A DNA stretch of 64,000 bases. It comes from Deltaproteobacteria bacterium (GTDB lineage Bacteria > Myxococcota > UBA727 > VGSZ01). The position numbers and the translations under genes are program-made. The DNA lies in NCBI GenBank assembly GCA_020850995.1, contig JADZDP010000143.1, forward strand, positions 2,501-66,500. The letters are read 5' to 3'. Below, in pieces: positions 36,720 to 46,518 of this stretch. Numbering within the stretch: the first letter of the stretch is position 1; each line of letters opens with the position of its first letter. The notes under the pieces were generated by a model that saw nothing but the letters and a program-made list of their open reading frames with translations, had not been told where the DNA came from and searched no databases.

Positions 36720-37736
36720 TCAGCTCCGCCGAAGCCTGCGGCCAGCGTTTCCCATGCCCACGGCGTCGAAGCAGCGGGCCAGCGTCGCCTGCGCCAGCGG
36801 CCGCGCTGCCGCGGCGCCACGCGCCAGCGTGTCCTCGAGCCTGCGCTGGCCAGCCTCGGCGCGCATGAGCTCTTGGTACGCGCCGCGCGCCTGGCCGAAG
36901 CGCGCGTCCATCTTCTCCATGAGGGCGCCCTTGAGGTGGCCGTAGCCCACGCCGCCCTTCTGGATGCGCGCGCGCCAGTCGGCGCGCTCCGCCTCGTCGA
37001 GGAAGAGCTCGAGCAAGGCGTAGGCGTTGATGCCGTCGGGGTCCTTGGGCTCCTCTGGGAGGCGCGAGTCGGTGACGATGGCGTTGACGCTCTTTTTGAG
37101 CGATTTGCCCTCGTCGAAGATCCAGATGGCGTTGTTGTAGCTCTTCGACATCTTCGCGCCGTCGGTGCCGGGGACCTTGGGCGTGGGTGACAGGCGCCAG
37201 TCGGGGCGCTTCAAGAACTCGCCGCCGTAGGTGGTGTTGAAGTGCGTCACCATGTCCTGCGCCATCTCGACGTGCTGGATCTGGTCGTGGCCCACGGGCA
37301 CGATGTCGGCGTCGTAGATCACGATGTCGGCGGCCATGAGCACCGGGTAGGTGAACAGCCCGGCGCTGGCGTGCAGGCCGCGCGCCACCTTGTCCTTGTA
37401 GCTGTGGGCGCGCTCGAGGAGCCCCATGCCCGTGACGGTCAAGAACAGCCACAGGAGCTCGGTCACCTCGGGGATGTCGCTCTGGCGAAAGAACACCGCG
37501 CGCTCGGTGTCGAGGCCGAGCGCCACGTAGGTGGCGGCGATGGAGCGCACGTTCTCCTCGAGCACGGCGCGATCGTGCACCGAGGTGAGCGCATGCAGGT
37601 CGGCGATGAAGAACAGCGCGTCTTGCTGCGCCGCATCGGCGGTCGTCGACACCGCCACGTGCTGCGCGATGGCGCCGAAGTAATTGCCGAGGTGCGGCAG
37701 GCCCGAGGGTTGGATTCCAGAGAGGTGACGGGGCAT
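36720..37736 (-). CDS. trpS: Tryptophanyl-tRNA synthetase
   Basis: 338 residues, usual length for bacterial TrpRS. Class I signatures: PSGLPHLGNYFGA (HIGH-type) and KMSKSYNN (KMSKS). DADIVPVGHDQIQHVEMAQDM is the typical dimer/substrate segment. It charges tRNA-Trp. It lies between the PEGA lipoprotein gene (32-base gap) and the zinc-ribbon/FHA gene, on one probable transcript. Confidence 0.98.
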   Translation of the reverse strand: MPRHLSGIQPSGLPHLGNYFGAIAQHVAVSTTADAAQQDALFFIADLHALTSVHDRAVLEENVRSIAATYVALGLDTERAVFFRQSDIPEVTELLWLFLTVTGMGLLERAHSYKDKVARGLHASAGLFTYPVLMAADIVIYDADIVPVGHDQIQHVEMAQDMVTHFNTTYGGEFLKRPDWRLSPTPKVPGTDGAKMSKSYNNAIWIFDEGKSLKKSVNAIVTDSRLPEEPKDPDGINAYALLELFLDEAERADWRARIQKGGVGYGHLKGALMEKMDARFGQARGAYQELMRAEAGQRRLEDTLARGAAAARPLAQATLARCFDAVGMGNAGRRLRRS

Positions 37737-37768
37737 GGGCTCGTGGTTCGACCGGGGGGAGGAGCAGT

Positions 37769-38356
37769 TCAATACGGAGGCGACGATGCATCGGGCGGGG
37801 GCTCGGGCTCGACGGCGGTGGGGTTCGGCAGGGGCGTTGGCAGCGCCGGCAGCGGCGGCGGATTCGGATCGTAGTCGTCGGGGATGAGCCAGGTGTCGGA
37901 GGGCTGCGGGAGCCCGTTCAAGAGCCTCGGTTGCAGGGTGACCAGTACGCGCTCGGGATAGCGCTGGATGAACGCCAGCGCGAACAAGGTGGGGCTGGTC
38001 ACCAGCGCCCAGGTCAGCGTGATGACGGGGCCAATGAACGGCACCCACACCACGCCGAGCCCCAAGAGCGGCGTGGCGGCGATGAGCGCCGGCCACCAGA
38101 ACCACTCGCTCTGCGTGACCACCACGGTGGCGGTCTCGTAGGCGTCGGCCGAGACCTCGAGGCGCATGCGTCCGCCGATGCCCGTGCGCTGATCGGCGAC
38201 CACCGGCGCATTGCCCACGTAGGTGCCGTCGATGGCCACGGCGGCGCCCTGGGGCTCGGTCTCGATCACGACGGTGTGCGCGCACGCGCTCGCCGCCAGG
38301 GCGACGAGGGCCGCCAGCCCGGTGGCGGTCCGCTGGAGTCGGCGAGCCTCTTTCAT
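37769..38356 (-). CDS. PEGA-domain lipoprotein
   Basis: 195 residues. Signal peptide with lipobox ASAC, immediately followed by a PEGA repeat (VVIETEPQGAAVAIDGTYVGNAPV), then two hydrophobic segments (WFWWPALIAATPLLGLGVVWVPFIGPVITLTWALV) and a Pro-rich tail. The ATG at 38356 is preferred over a GTG at 38368 because the shared -10 hexamer at 38371-38377 would place the transcript start downstream of that GTG. Divergent from lnt. Function unknown; PEGA domains usually contact surface layers or carbohydrate. Confidence 0.8.
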   Translation of the reverse strand: MKEARRLQRTATGLAALVALAASACAHTVVIETEPQGAAVAIDGTYVGNAPVVADQRTGIGGRMRLEVSADAYETATVVVTQSEWFWWPALIAATPLLGLGVVWVPFIGPVITLTWALVTSPTLFALAFIQRYPERVLVTLQPRLLNGLPQPSDTWLIPDDYDPNPPPLPALPTPLPNPTAVEPEPPPDASSPPY

Positions 38357-38370
38357 CGACGTGACCACTC

Positions 38371-38377
38371 ATATAAC
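38371..38377. promoter_or_regulatory. Symmetrical AT-rich -10 region shared by divergent genes
   Basis: In a GC-rich gap the only AT-rich block is ATATAAC. Read on the plus strand it gives TATAAC eight bases before the lnt ATG; read on the minus strand it gives TTATAT fourteen bases before the PEGA lipoprotein ATG. A single hexamer can thus serve both directions. Confidence 0.45.
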
Positions 38378-38385
38378 GCGCCCGG

Positions 38386-40479
38386 ATGGGCAGGTCGAAA
38401 AGCGCGTCACCCGGCTCGGCTGCCCCCGCTTCGTCGACGGCCGCCCTCGCATCGCCCGTGGCAGGCACGGCCCCTGGCCCGCAGCCGCTCCGGCGCCAGG
38501 TGCTGCTCGCGGTCTTGACCGGGCTCATGCTCGGCCTGAGCCAGCCCCTGGTCATCGAGGCCCTGGGCGACGAGCCCATCGACCCCACGGGGCTCTCCGG
38601 CTTGCTCGCCCTCGTCGGCTTCGTGCCGGTGCTGCTCGCGCTACGGGGCGCGGGCCCCAAGCGTGCGTATTGGCTAGGTTTCTTGGCCTCTTTCGTGCAG
38701 TTCACCATCAACCTGCAGTGGCTGGTGGTGGCCATGGTGGTCTTTGGCCGCATTCCCCTCCTCGTGAGCTGGGCCATCCTCTCGATCCTGACCGGCGCCA
38801 TCGCCGCGTACGTGGCCGCGGCCTACGCGGTGACGCGCGTGCTGGTCGGGCGTTTGCGCTTCCGGGGCCGCGCGCTGCCCATGTGGCTGGTGTTCCCGGT
38901 GGCGCTCACCGCGGTGGAGACGCTGCGCAACTTCGGGCCCCTCGGTGGCTTCCCGTGGTCGAACGTGGGCACCTCCTTCGCCACGGTGCCCTTGCTCGCC
39001 CAGGCCGCCGCGCTCGCGGGCGTGCACGGGCTCGTGTTTCTGGCGGCGCTCGTGTGCGCCGCCCTGGCCGAGCTCGTCGCGCGCCGTGGTCGGGCGCGCT
39101 GGTCGCTCGCGTGCGTGGGCGCGGTGCTGTTCGCCTGGGTGGCGTTTGGCGCCGCGCGCCTCGCCACCGAGCCTGCGGGCGGTCCTACGGTCAGGGTCGC
39201 GCTCCTGCAGGGCAACGTGGAGCAGGGCATCCGCAACCACGACACCTGGACCGGCCGCAAGGTGCTCGATCGCTACCACGCGCTCACCGACGAGGCGCTC
39301 GCCAAGGGCGCCGAGCTGGTGGTGTGGCCCGAGGCCGCGTTCCCTATCCGGCTGCGCCGCGACCTCGCGACCCTCACCGAGGCGCGCGTGGTGGCGCCGG
39401 GGAAGGCAGCGCCCAAGGTCGGCGTGGTGGGCGCGGTGGCCTACGAGCCCGTCACCATCGACGGCAAGCGCACCGAGCTGCGGCACAACAGCGCCTTCGT
39501 GCTCGGGCCCGAGCTCAAGGTGGAGGCGCGCGTCGACAAGAAGCACCTGGTGCCCTTCGGCGAGTACGTGCCGTGGCCCTTTGGTGCCCTCGTGCGGCAG
39601 ATCGTGCCCATTGGCGGCACCGTGCCCGGCGAGGTCTGGCGCGCCGTGCCGGTGCGCTTCACCGACGACCGCGGCGTGGCGCGCGAGCTCAAGCTCGCGG
39701 TCACCATCTGCTACGAGGGCGTGTTCCCCGAGATCGCGCGCGCGCTCAAGAACGCGGGCGCCGACCTCCACGTCAACGTGACCAACGACGGCTGGTACGG
39801 CATCTCGAGCGCGCCCACGCAGCACCTGCTGTTCTACGCCCTGCGCGCCATCGAGAGCGGCATGCCGGTGGTGCGGGCGGCCAACACCGGCAAGTCCGGG
39901 TGGGTCGACACCCGCGGCCGCTTGCACGACGTCACCGGCATCTACACGCACGCGGCCGTGGTGGCCGACGTGCCGCTCACCGGTGCGTGGACCCTGTACA
40001 CGCTCCTCGGCGAGTGGCTGTCGCTGCCCTGTGTGCTCCTGCTCTTGGTGGCGTGGCTCATCGCCATCCTCGGCCGCGACGTGGCGGCGCGCGCACGTCC
40101 CCAGCTCGACAACGTGCTCGGCGCCGGTGGGCTCCTGTTGGCGCTGGCGGGGGCCGTGTACTTCTTGCTCGTGCCCGGCGTCAGCGGCGACGAGGGCAAC
40201 GCCACGCGCGCGCTCCTCACGGTGCTGGCTGGCCTCCTGGTCGGCGTGGGCGCGCTGTCGGGGCGACCCTGGGGGCGCAAGGCGCACCTGGCGGTGGGCG
40301 CCATCGCGGCCGTGGTGGGGGTGCTGGCGGCGCCGCTCGGCGCCCCCTGGATGCTCGGCGTCACCGCGGCGGGCGTGGCGCTCGTGGTGGTGCAGCGCCG
40401 GCGGGCGGCCGCATACACGCGCGCGCTGGCGCCCCTCGACTTCGACGACGCGAGCCCCCTTGCGGCAGCGCCGCGCTGA
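38386..40479 (+). CDS. lnt: Apolipoprotein N-acyltransferase with C-terminal membrane extension
   Basis: 697 residues against about 510 in E. coli. It N-acylates the lipid-modified Cys of lipoproteins, fitting the many lipoproteins in this window. N-terminal transmembrane helices (to about 250) precede the nitrilase domain with the Glu-Lys-Cys triad: Glu316 (VVWPEAAFP), Lys385/386 (KKHLVPFGEYVP) and Cys442 (TICYEGVFPE). After the usual last helix (near 550) there are about 135 extra residues with four predicted helices and a short hydrophilic tail, which standard Lnt lacks. The start is supported by TATAAC eight bases upstream. Confidence 0.95.
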   Translation: MGRSKSASPGSAAPASSTAALASPVAGTAPGPQPLRRQVLLAVLTGLMLGLSQPLVIEALGDEPIDPTGLSGLLALVGFVPVLLALRGAGPKRAYWLGFLASFVQFTINLQWLVVAMVVFGRIPLLVSWAILSILTGAIAAYVAAAYAVTRVLVGRLRFRGRALPMWLVFPVALTAVETLRNFGPLGGFPWSNVGTSFATVPLLAQAAALAGVHGLVFLAALVCAALAELVARRGRARWSLACVGAVLFAWVAFGAARLATEPAGGPTVRVALLQGNVEQGIRNHDTWTGRKVLDRYHALTDEALAKGAELVVWPEAAFPIRLRRDLATLTEARVVAPGKAAPKVGVVGAVAYEPVTIDGKRTELRHNSAFVLGPELKVEARVDKKHLVPFGEYVPWPFGALVRQIVPIGGTVPGEVWRAVPVRFTDDRGVARELKLAVTICYEGVFPEIARALKNAGADLHVNVTNDGWYGISSAPTQHLLFYALRAIESGMPVVRAANTGKSGWVDTRGRLHDVTGIYTHAAVVADVPLTGAWTLYTLLGEWLSLPCVLLLLVAWLIAILGRDVAARARPQLDNVLGAGGLLLALAGAVYFLLVPGVSGDEGNATRALLTVLAGLLVGVGALSGRPWGRKAHLAVGAIAAVVGVLAAPLGAPWMLGVTAAGVALVVVQRRRAAAYTRALAPLDFDDASPLAAAPR

Positions 40480-40532
40480 CCCACACTGACCACCACCGGC
40501 CCACGCTGGCCACCACGGATCACGGCGAATTC

Positions 40533-41648
40533 ATGGCAACCGCGGCAGCGAACCTGGCAGCAGACCTCAAGCGCACGCTCGACGACCTGGGCGCGCGCGT
40601 GGCCGCGCTCGAGGCGCCGCTCGACATCGAGCACAAACGCGCGCGCGTCGCCGAGCTCGACGACCGCATGAGCGCACCCGACTTCTGGGACAAACCCGAG
40701 GGCGCGCAGGTCGTGCAGCGCGAGCGCACCGAGCTCGACAACGCCATCAAGGCGTTCGCCGGCGCCGCCAAGGGCGTTGCCGATCTCAAAGAGCTGCTCG
40801 AGATGGCGGGCGACGACGAGCCGACCCTCCGCGACCTCGACGTAGACACGCAGAAGGTCGCCGCCGAGGTGCGCGCCCTCGAGCTGCGCCGGATGCTGCG
40901 CGGCAAGAACGACGGCAACAACGCCATCGTGGGCATCAACGTGGGGCAGGGCGGCGCCGACGCGCAGGAGTTCTCCGAGATGCTCCTGCGCATGTACAAG
41001 CGCTTCGGCGAGCGCAGCGGCTTCGAGGTCGAGGTGGTCGACGTCATCCCGGCGGAGCCGTCGGGCATCAAGAGCGCCACCGTGATGGTGAAGGGTGAGA
41101 ACGCGTACGGGTTCATGAAGTCGGAGCAGGGCGTGCACCGCTTGGTGCGCATCTCGCCGTTCTCAGGCAAGCGCGAGACCAGCTTCGCGGGCGTCTCGGT
41201 GGTGCCCGAGATCGCCGACGACATCGACATCGACATCAACCCCGCCGACCTCGAGATCAGCACCATGCGTTCGGGCGGCGCCGGCGGCCAGCACGTCAAC
41301 AAGACCGAGTCGGCAGTGCAGATCCTGCACAAGCCATCCGGGCTCTACGTGCGCTGCCAACAAGAGCGCAGCCAGCTGCAGAACAAGATGCTGGCCATGA
41401 AGCTCTTGCGCGCGCGCCTGTACGACATCGAGGTGAAGAAGCGTTTGGCCGAGAAGGACAAGGCGGAGGCCGCCAAGATGGAGGCGAGCTTCGGCTCGCA
41501 GATCAGGAACTACGTGCTCGCGCCCTATCGCCTGGCCAAAGACCTCCGCTCGGGCCACGAGGTCGGCAACGTCGACGCCGTGCTCGACGGTGACATCCAG
41601 GGCTTCATCGAGGCCTATCTGCTGAGCCAGGCGCCGAGCGGCTCGTAG
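40533..41648 (+). CDS. prfB: Peptide chain release factor 2, without programmed frameshift
   Basis: 371 residues in a single frame. GGQ lies at 251-253 and the SPF stop-recognition tripeptide in RISPFSGKRETSF, so this is RF2 (UGA/UAA). Most bacteria place an in-frame UGA near codon 26 and need a +1 shift; here the aligned codons read CTC GAC (Leu30-Asp31) with no stop, so no frameshift autoregulation operates. No clear Shine-Dalgarno precedes the ATG. The 3' end overlaps the convergent gene at 41605 by 44 bases. Confidence 0.97.
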   Translation: MATAAANLAADLKRTLDDLGARVAALEAPLDIEHKRARVAELDDRMSAPDFWDKPEGAQVVQRERTELDNAIKAFAGAAKGVADLKELLEMAGDDEPTLRDLDVDTQKVAAEVRALELRRMLRGKNDGNNAIVGINVGQGGADAQEFSEMLLRMYKRFGERSGFEVEVVDVIPAEPSGIKSATVMVKGENAYGFMKSEQGVHRLVRISPFSGKRETSFAGVSVVPEIADDIDIDINPADLEISTMRSGGAGGQHVNKTESAVQILHKPSGLYVRCQQERSQLQNKMLAMKLLRARLYDIEVKKRLAEKDKAEAAKMEASFGSQIRNYVLAPYRLAKDLRSGHEVGNVDAVLDGDIQGFIEAYLLSQAPSGS

Positions 41649-42492
41649 CGCGCCGCGCTCGTGCACGCGCGAACGAGCTGTCGTCGCGCGTCCCGCCGAT
41701 GACCCCGCCGACGGCGCCGCCCGCCAGCGAACCGACGAGGAGACCGGCGCCAGCACTCAGGGCCATCACCTGGACCGGGTCGCCGGTCTGCGTGTCGATC
41801 GCGGTGAGGCCCAACAGGAAGCCGATGCCCAGGCCGACCGCGGCGCCGATGCCGCCTCCCCCAGTCGCGAACAGCACCGCTTGGTCGCCCTCGCCCGCGT
41901 CGACGGGCGAGGGCCCCGGCGCGCCGCCACAGCAGGGAGGCGCCGTGGTGCACCCGGTACCGAGCGAGCACAGGCTGCCACCACCCACCAGGCCGCCCGC
42001 GAGCAGCGCCATCGACAGGCAGCCGATGGCCGTGCAGCCAGCAACGAGGCCCAGATCCTCGACGGCAGGCTCCTCGATGGCGAACGCCACGAAGGCCGCG
42101 CCCGCGAAGAAGGCCGCGAGCGCGGGCGCGCCCAGCGCGCCGACGGCGAGCAACATGGGCTCGACGCCTGGCAGGTACGCCCCCCAGACCACGAGCGCTG
42201 CGCCGAGGGCGCCCCCGAAGGTGGCACCAGCGGCGGCAGCGAGACCGCCGGCCACCGGGCGTGGCAGCAAGCCCGGCTCACGGTGTGCGACCACTGGCGC
42301 GCGGCGCGCCGCAGCGTCGGGCGGGGGCGTGGGAGTGGCCGCGCTTGGTGCCGCCGGTGGCGCGTCATCGCCGACGGGGGCGTCGACGCGCCCGTCGGCA
42401 GAGTCGTCGAGGAGCGCCGGTGGCGGGGGCGGCTCGCCCGCCGGGTCTGGCGGTGGCGTTTGCACAGCGAGGAGGCAAAGCAGGGCGAGCAC
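41605..42492 (-). CDS. Predicted membrane protein with glycine-rich helices
   Basis: 295 residues. GTG start with AAGGAAT before it. A short hydrophobic N-terminus (LALLCLLAV) is followed by a Pro-rich region, then several Gly/Ala-rich hydrophobic segments (about 80-275) including glycine-zipper motifs (GGAVGGVIGG) and a Cys-rich loop (SLCSLGTGCTTAPPCCGG). The tail is Arg-rich. No family recognised. It is convergent with prfB and overlaps its last 44 bases. Confidence 0.7.
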   Translation of the reverse strand: MLALLCLLAVQTPPPDPAGEPPPPPALLDDSADGRVDAPVGDDAPPAAPSAATPTPPPDAAARRAPVVAHREPGLLPRPVAGGLAAAAGATFGGALGAALVVWGAYLPGVEPMLLAVGALGAPALAAFFAGAAFVAFAIEEPAVEDLGLVAGCTAIGCLSMALLAGGLVGGGSLCSLGTGCTTAPPCCGGAPGPSPVDAGEGDQAVLFATGGGGIGAAVGLGIGFLLGLTAIDTQTGDPVQVMALSAGAGLLVGSLAGGAVGGVIGGTRDDSSFARARARRATSRSAPGSADRPR

Positions 42493-42584
42493 GCGGATTC
42501 CTTGAGGGTACGCGAACGCCCATCACCGTACGAGGTGCCGAAAGGTGTCGCCACGTGCTATTCCGGGCCGGCGGGAGGCCCTTC

Positions 42585-44342
<1,758 letters not shown>

Positions 44343-44363
44343 GCTGCTGCGGTGGCTCGCGCG

Positions 44364-45788
44364 TCAGCGGGGCAGCTCCACGCGCAGCACCTTGTCACCG
44401 ATGAGCAGCAGGTCGCCGTGGGACAGGCGCACCGGTTGGCGCACGCGGACGTAGGTGCCGTTGCGCGAGCGCAGATCCTCGAGCAGCAGCGGGCCCTCGT
44501 CGGTGCGCGTGAGCTGAGCGTGGCGCTCGGAGACGAAGCCATCGCCCGGGAAATTCAGGTCGCAGCGGTTGCGGCCGAGGGAGAGCACGCGCTGGTGCCG
44601 GTGAAACACCTCGTGCTCCCGCTGGTCGGGCGCGATGTGCAGCAGGCTGATCACCGGCCCAGCGCGCACCACGCTGCCGAGGACGCGGGTGCTCGGATCG
44701 GGCGAGGTCATGTGCAGCAGCCGGTCGGCCTCGCTCAACACGCGCAGGCGCTGCGTGCCAACCACCACCTCGTCGCCGGGGCCGATGGCCAGGGGCGCGA
44801 GCACGCGGCGGAACACGCCGTTGGTGGTGGCCTCGGGCGTGAGCCACACCTCGCCGCTTCGCCAGGAGATGCGGCAATGGCGAGGCGCCAGCGCGCGGTC
44901 GTCGGCGAAGACCACGGCGCCCTCCTTGCGACCCACCACGGTCTCGCCCGGTTGCAGGCGCCACTGGTTGCCGATCTGGCTATGCCCGCGCACCAGCACC
45001 AGCTTCGGCGTGCGCTCGGGCGCGACGGCGCCAAACACCATGGTGGCGGCGGCGCCCTGTGGCGCCAGGCCCTGCGGCGGCGATGCGAACGACGGCATCA
45101 TGGCGGTGCCGCCGATGACCGGAGAGGGCAGGCCGGGCGCCGGGAGCTTGAAGGCGGCGATCTGCATCGTCGACGGTGGCGCGCTCGCGTCCATGCGGTG
45201 GCCGCAGTGGCGGCAGAAGCGATCGGCGGGCGTGACCACCGAGCGGCAGGTGGGGCAGGTGCTGCCAGCGGGTGCGGCGGGCGACGCGGCCGGCGATGGT
45301 GGCGGCGCGGAGGGTGACGGCGCGGCGGCTGGCGGCGCGGCGGCTGGCGGCGCGCCGCGCGCAGGGGCAGCGATGCTCGCCAGGTCGACCTTGGGCAACG
45401 CGAGCAGCGACGGCAGGGGTTGGCCCTCGGGCGCGCTCATCCATCCCTGGCCCACGCCGGCTGCCGGCGCAGGAGGCGCCACCGACGGCGGCAGCGTGAC
45501 GGCGTCGGGTGCTTGCTCGCCGCCGGGCGCGACGGCGGCAGCGGGCTCGTCGATGGTGGGGAAGCGGCCTGAGCCGTCGACCGAGGGGAGCTGCGCACCG
45601 CACGCGACGCAGGTGACCAGGCCGGGATCGTTGTAGGCGTCGCAGCGCTCGCACACCAAGCCGAGCATCAGCGACAGCGCGCTGTCGTCGGCGTCGCTCT
45701 CGATGGGCTCAGCGGCGCCGCAGGTCTCACAGAACGACTTCCGCTGGTCGACGGCGCCGCAGCTCTTGCACTCCCAGGTGTCGCTCAC
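44364..45788 (-). CDS. Zinc-ribbon protein with FHA domains
   Basis: 474 residues, GTG start. It opens with tandem Cys motifs (WECKSCGAVDQRKSFCETCG and LVCERCDAYNDPGLVTCVACG), a Pro/Ala linker, a third ribbon (STCPTCRSVVTPADRFCRHCGHRM), then one degenerate FHA-like domain (about 265-355, TVVGRKEGAVVFADDRALAPRHC) and one canonical FHA (about 385-474, SLGRNRCDLNFPGDGFVSERHAQL, LEDLRSRNGTYVRV). Its layout matches the protein at 35243-36655, a paralogue about 8 kb away. A probable phosphothreonine reader for the convergent kinase. Confidence 0.9.
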   Translation of the reverse strand: MSDTWECKSCGAVDQRKSFCETCGAAEPIESDADDSALSLMLGLVCERCDAYNDPGLVTCVACGAQLPSVDGSGRFPTIDEPAAAVAPGGEQAPDAVTLPPSVAPPAPAAGVGQGWMSAPEGQPLPSLLALPKVDLASIAAPARGAPPAAAPPAAAPSPSAPPPSPAASPAAPAGSTCPTCRSVVTPADRFCRHCGHRMDASAPPSTMQIAAFKLPAPGLPSPVIGGTAMMPSFASPPQGLAPQGAAATMVFGAVAPERTPKLVLVRGHSQIGNQWRLQPGETVVGRKEGAVVFADDRALAPRHCRISWRSGEVWLTPEATTNGVFRRVLAPLAIGPGDEVVVGTQRLRVLSEADRLLHMTSPDPSTRVLGSVVRAGPVISLLHIAPDQREHEVFHRHQRVLSLGRNRCDLNFPGDGFVSERHAQLTRTDEGPLLLEDLRSRNGTYVRVRQPVRLSHGDLLLIGDKVLRVELPR

Positions 45789-45971
45789 GCCGCCACTGTG
45801 TGCGGATCGCCGCGAGGGCGTCAACTTCCGGTAGGCGCATGGGTCGCCGCGCTCGCGGCCGCCACGGCTGGTTTTTTGCGTTGTGGCGACCACCGGGTGA
45901 GGGTGGCGACCGACGTCGTACCTTGCCCGCAGCGGGAGGCCGCAGGCGACCGGCGGCGCCAGGAGGAGACC

Positions 45972-46367
45972 ATGGACAGCGCCGCTACCACCAGTGTCCC
46001 TGCGCCTGCCGCGAGCCGCGCAGCCGACCACCTTGTCGTTGCCCGCAGCAACCGGCGCGGCCACCGCCGCTGCCCCTTGCCCGCTGCGGCCGCCTACCTG
46101 AGCGGCCATCGCGTGCTGATCGCGCGGCTCGGCGACCTCTCGGTTGGCGGCGCATTCCTGCACACGCAGTTTCCCGACCCCGTGGGCACCCAGGGGCGCG
46201 TCGAGCTCGAGGTGGGTGGTGAGCGCGCGTGGATCGAGGTCGAGGTGGTGCGCGTGAGCTTCGATCGCGGCGCCGACGGCGCCAAGTGCGGCATGGGCGT
46301 GGCGTTCTTGGCCCTGCCCCTTGCCTTCCGGCGCGCCTTGCAGCAACGAACGGCGTCGAGCAGGTAG
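45972..46367 (+). CDS. PilZ-domain protein
   Basis: 131 residues, essentially one PilZ domain. The c-di-GMP binding motifs are present: an Arg cluster RSNRRGHRR (25-33) and DLSVGG (55-60). AGGAGGAG precedes the ATG. As a stand-alone PilZ it likely relays c-di-GMP to motility or envelope targets. Divergent from the zinc-ribbon FHA gene and upstream of the PATAN gene. Confidence 0.88.
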   Translation: MDSAATTSVPAPAASRAADHLVVARSNRRGHRRCPLPAAAAYLSGHRVLIARLGDLSVGGAFLHTQFPDPVGTQGRVELEVGGERAWIEVEVVRVSFDRGADGAKCGMGVAFLALPLAFRRALQQRTASSR

Positions 46368-46518
46368 GCTGCCGCAGCGAGGTCCCCGTGCGCGCTTGCA
46401 GGTCTCTCTTTGAAGCGCCGCGCCCTCGTGGCCGTGCCGCCAAGGTGCGCCCCTGGCGCGCGCTCGCATGCGCATCCCGAGGGCCGGCGAGCGTGGCCGT
46501 CATCGTGGCGGGGCCATC

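Noticed and set aside
40600..40650. A programmed +1 frameshift in prfB
   Set aside because: No UGA at the aligned position; the frame is continuous.
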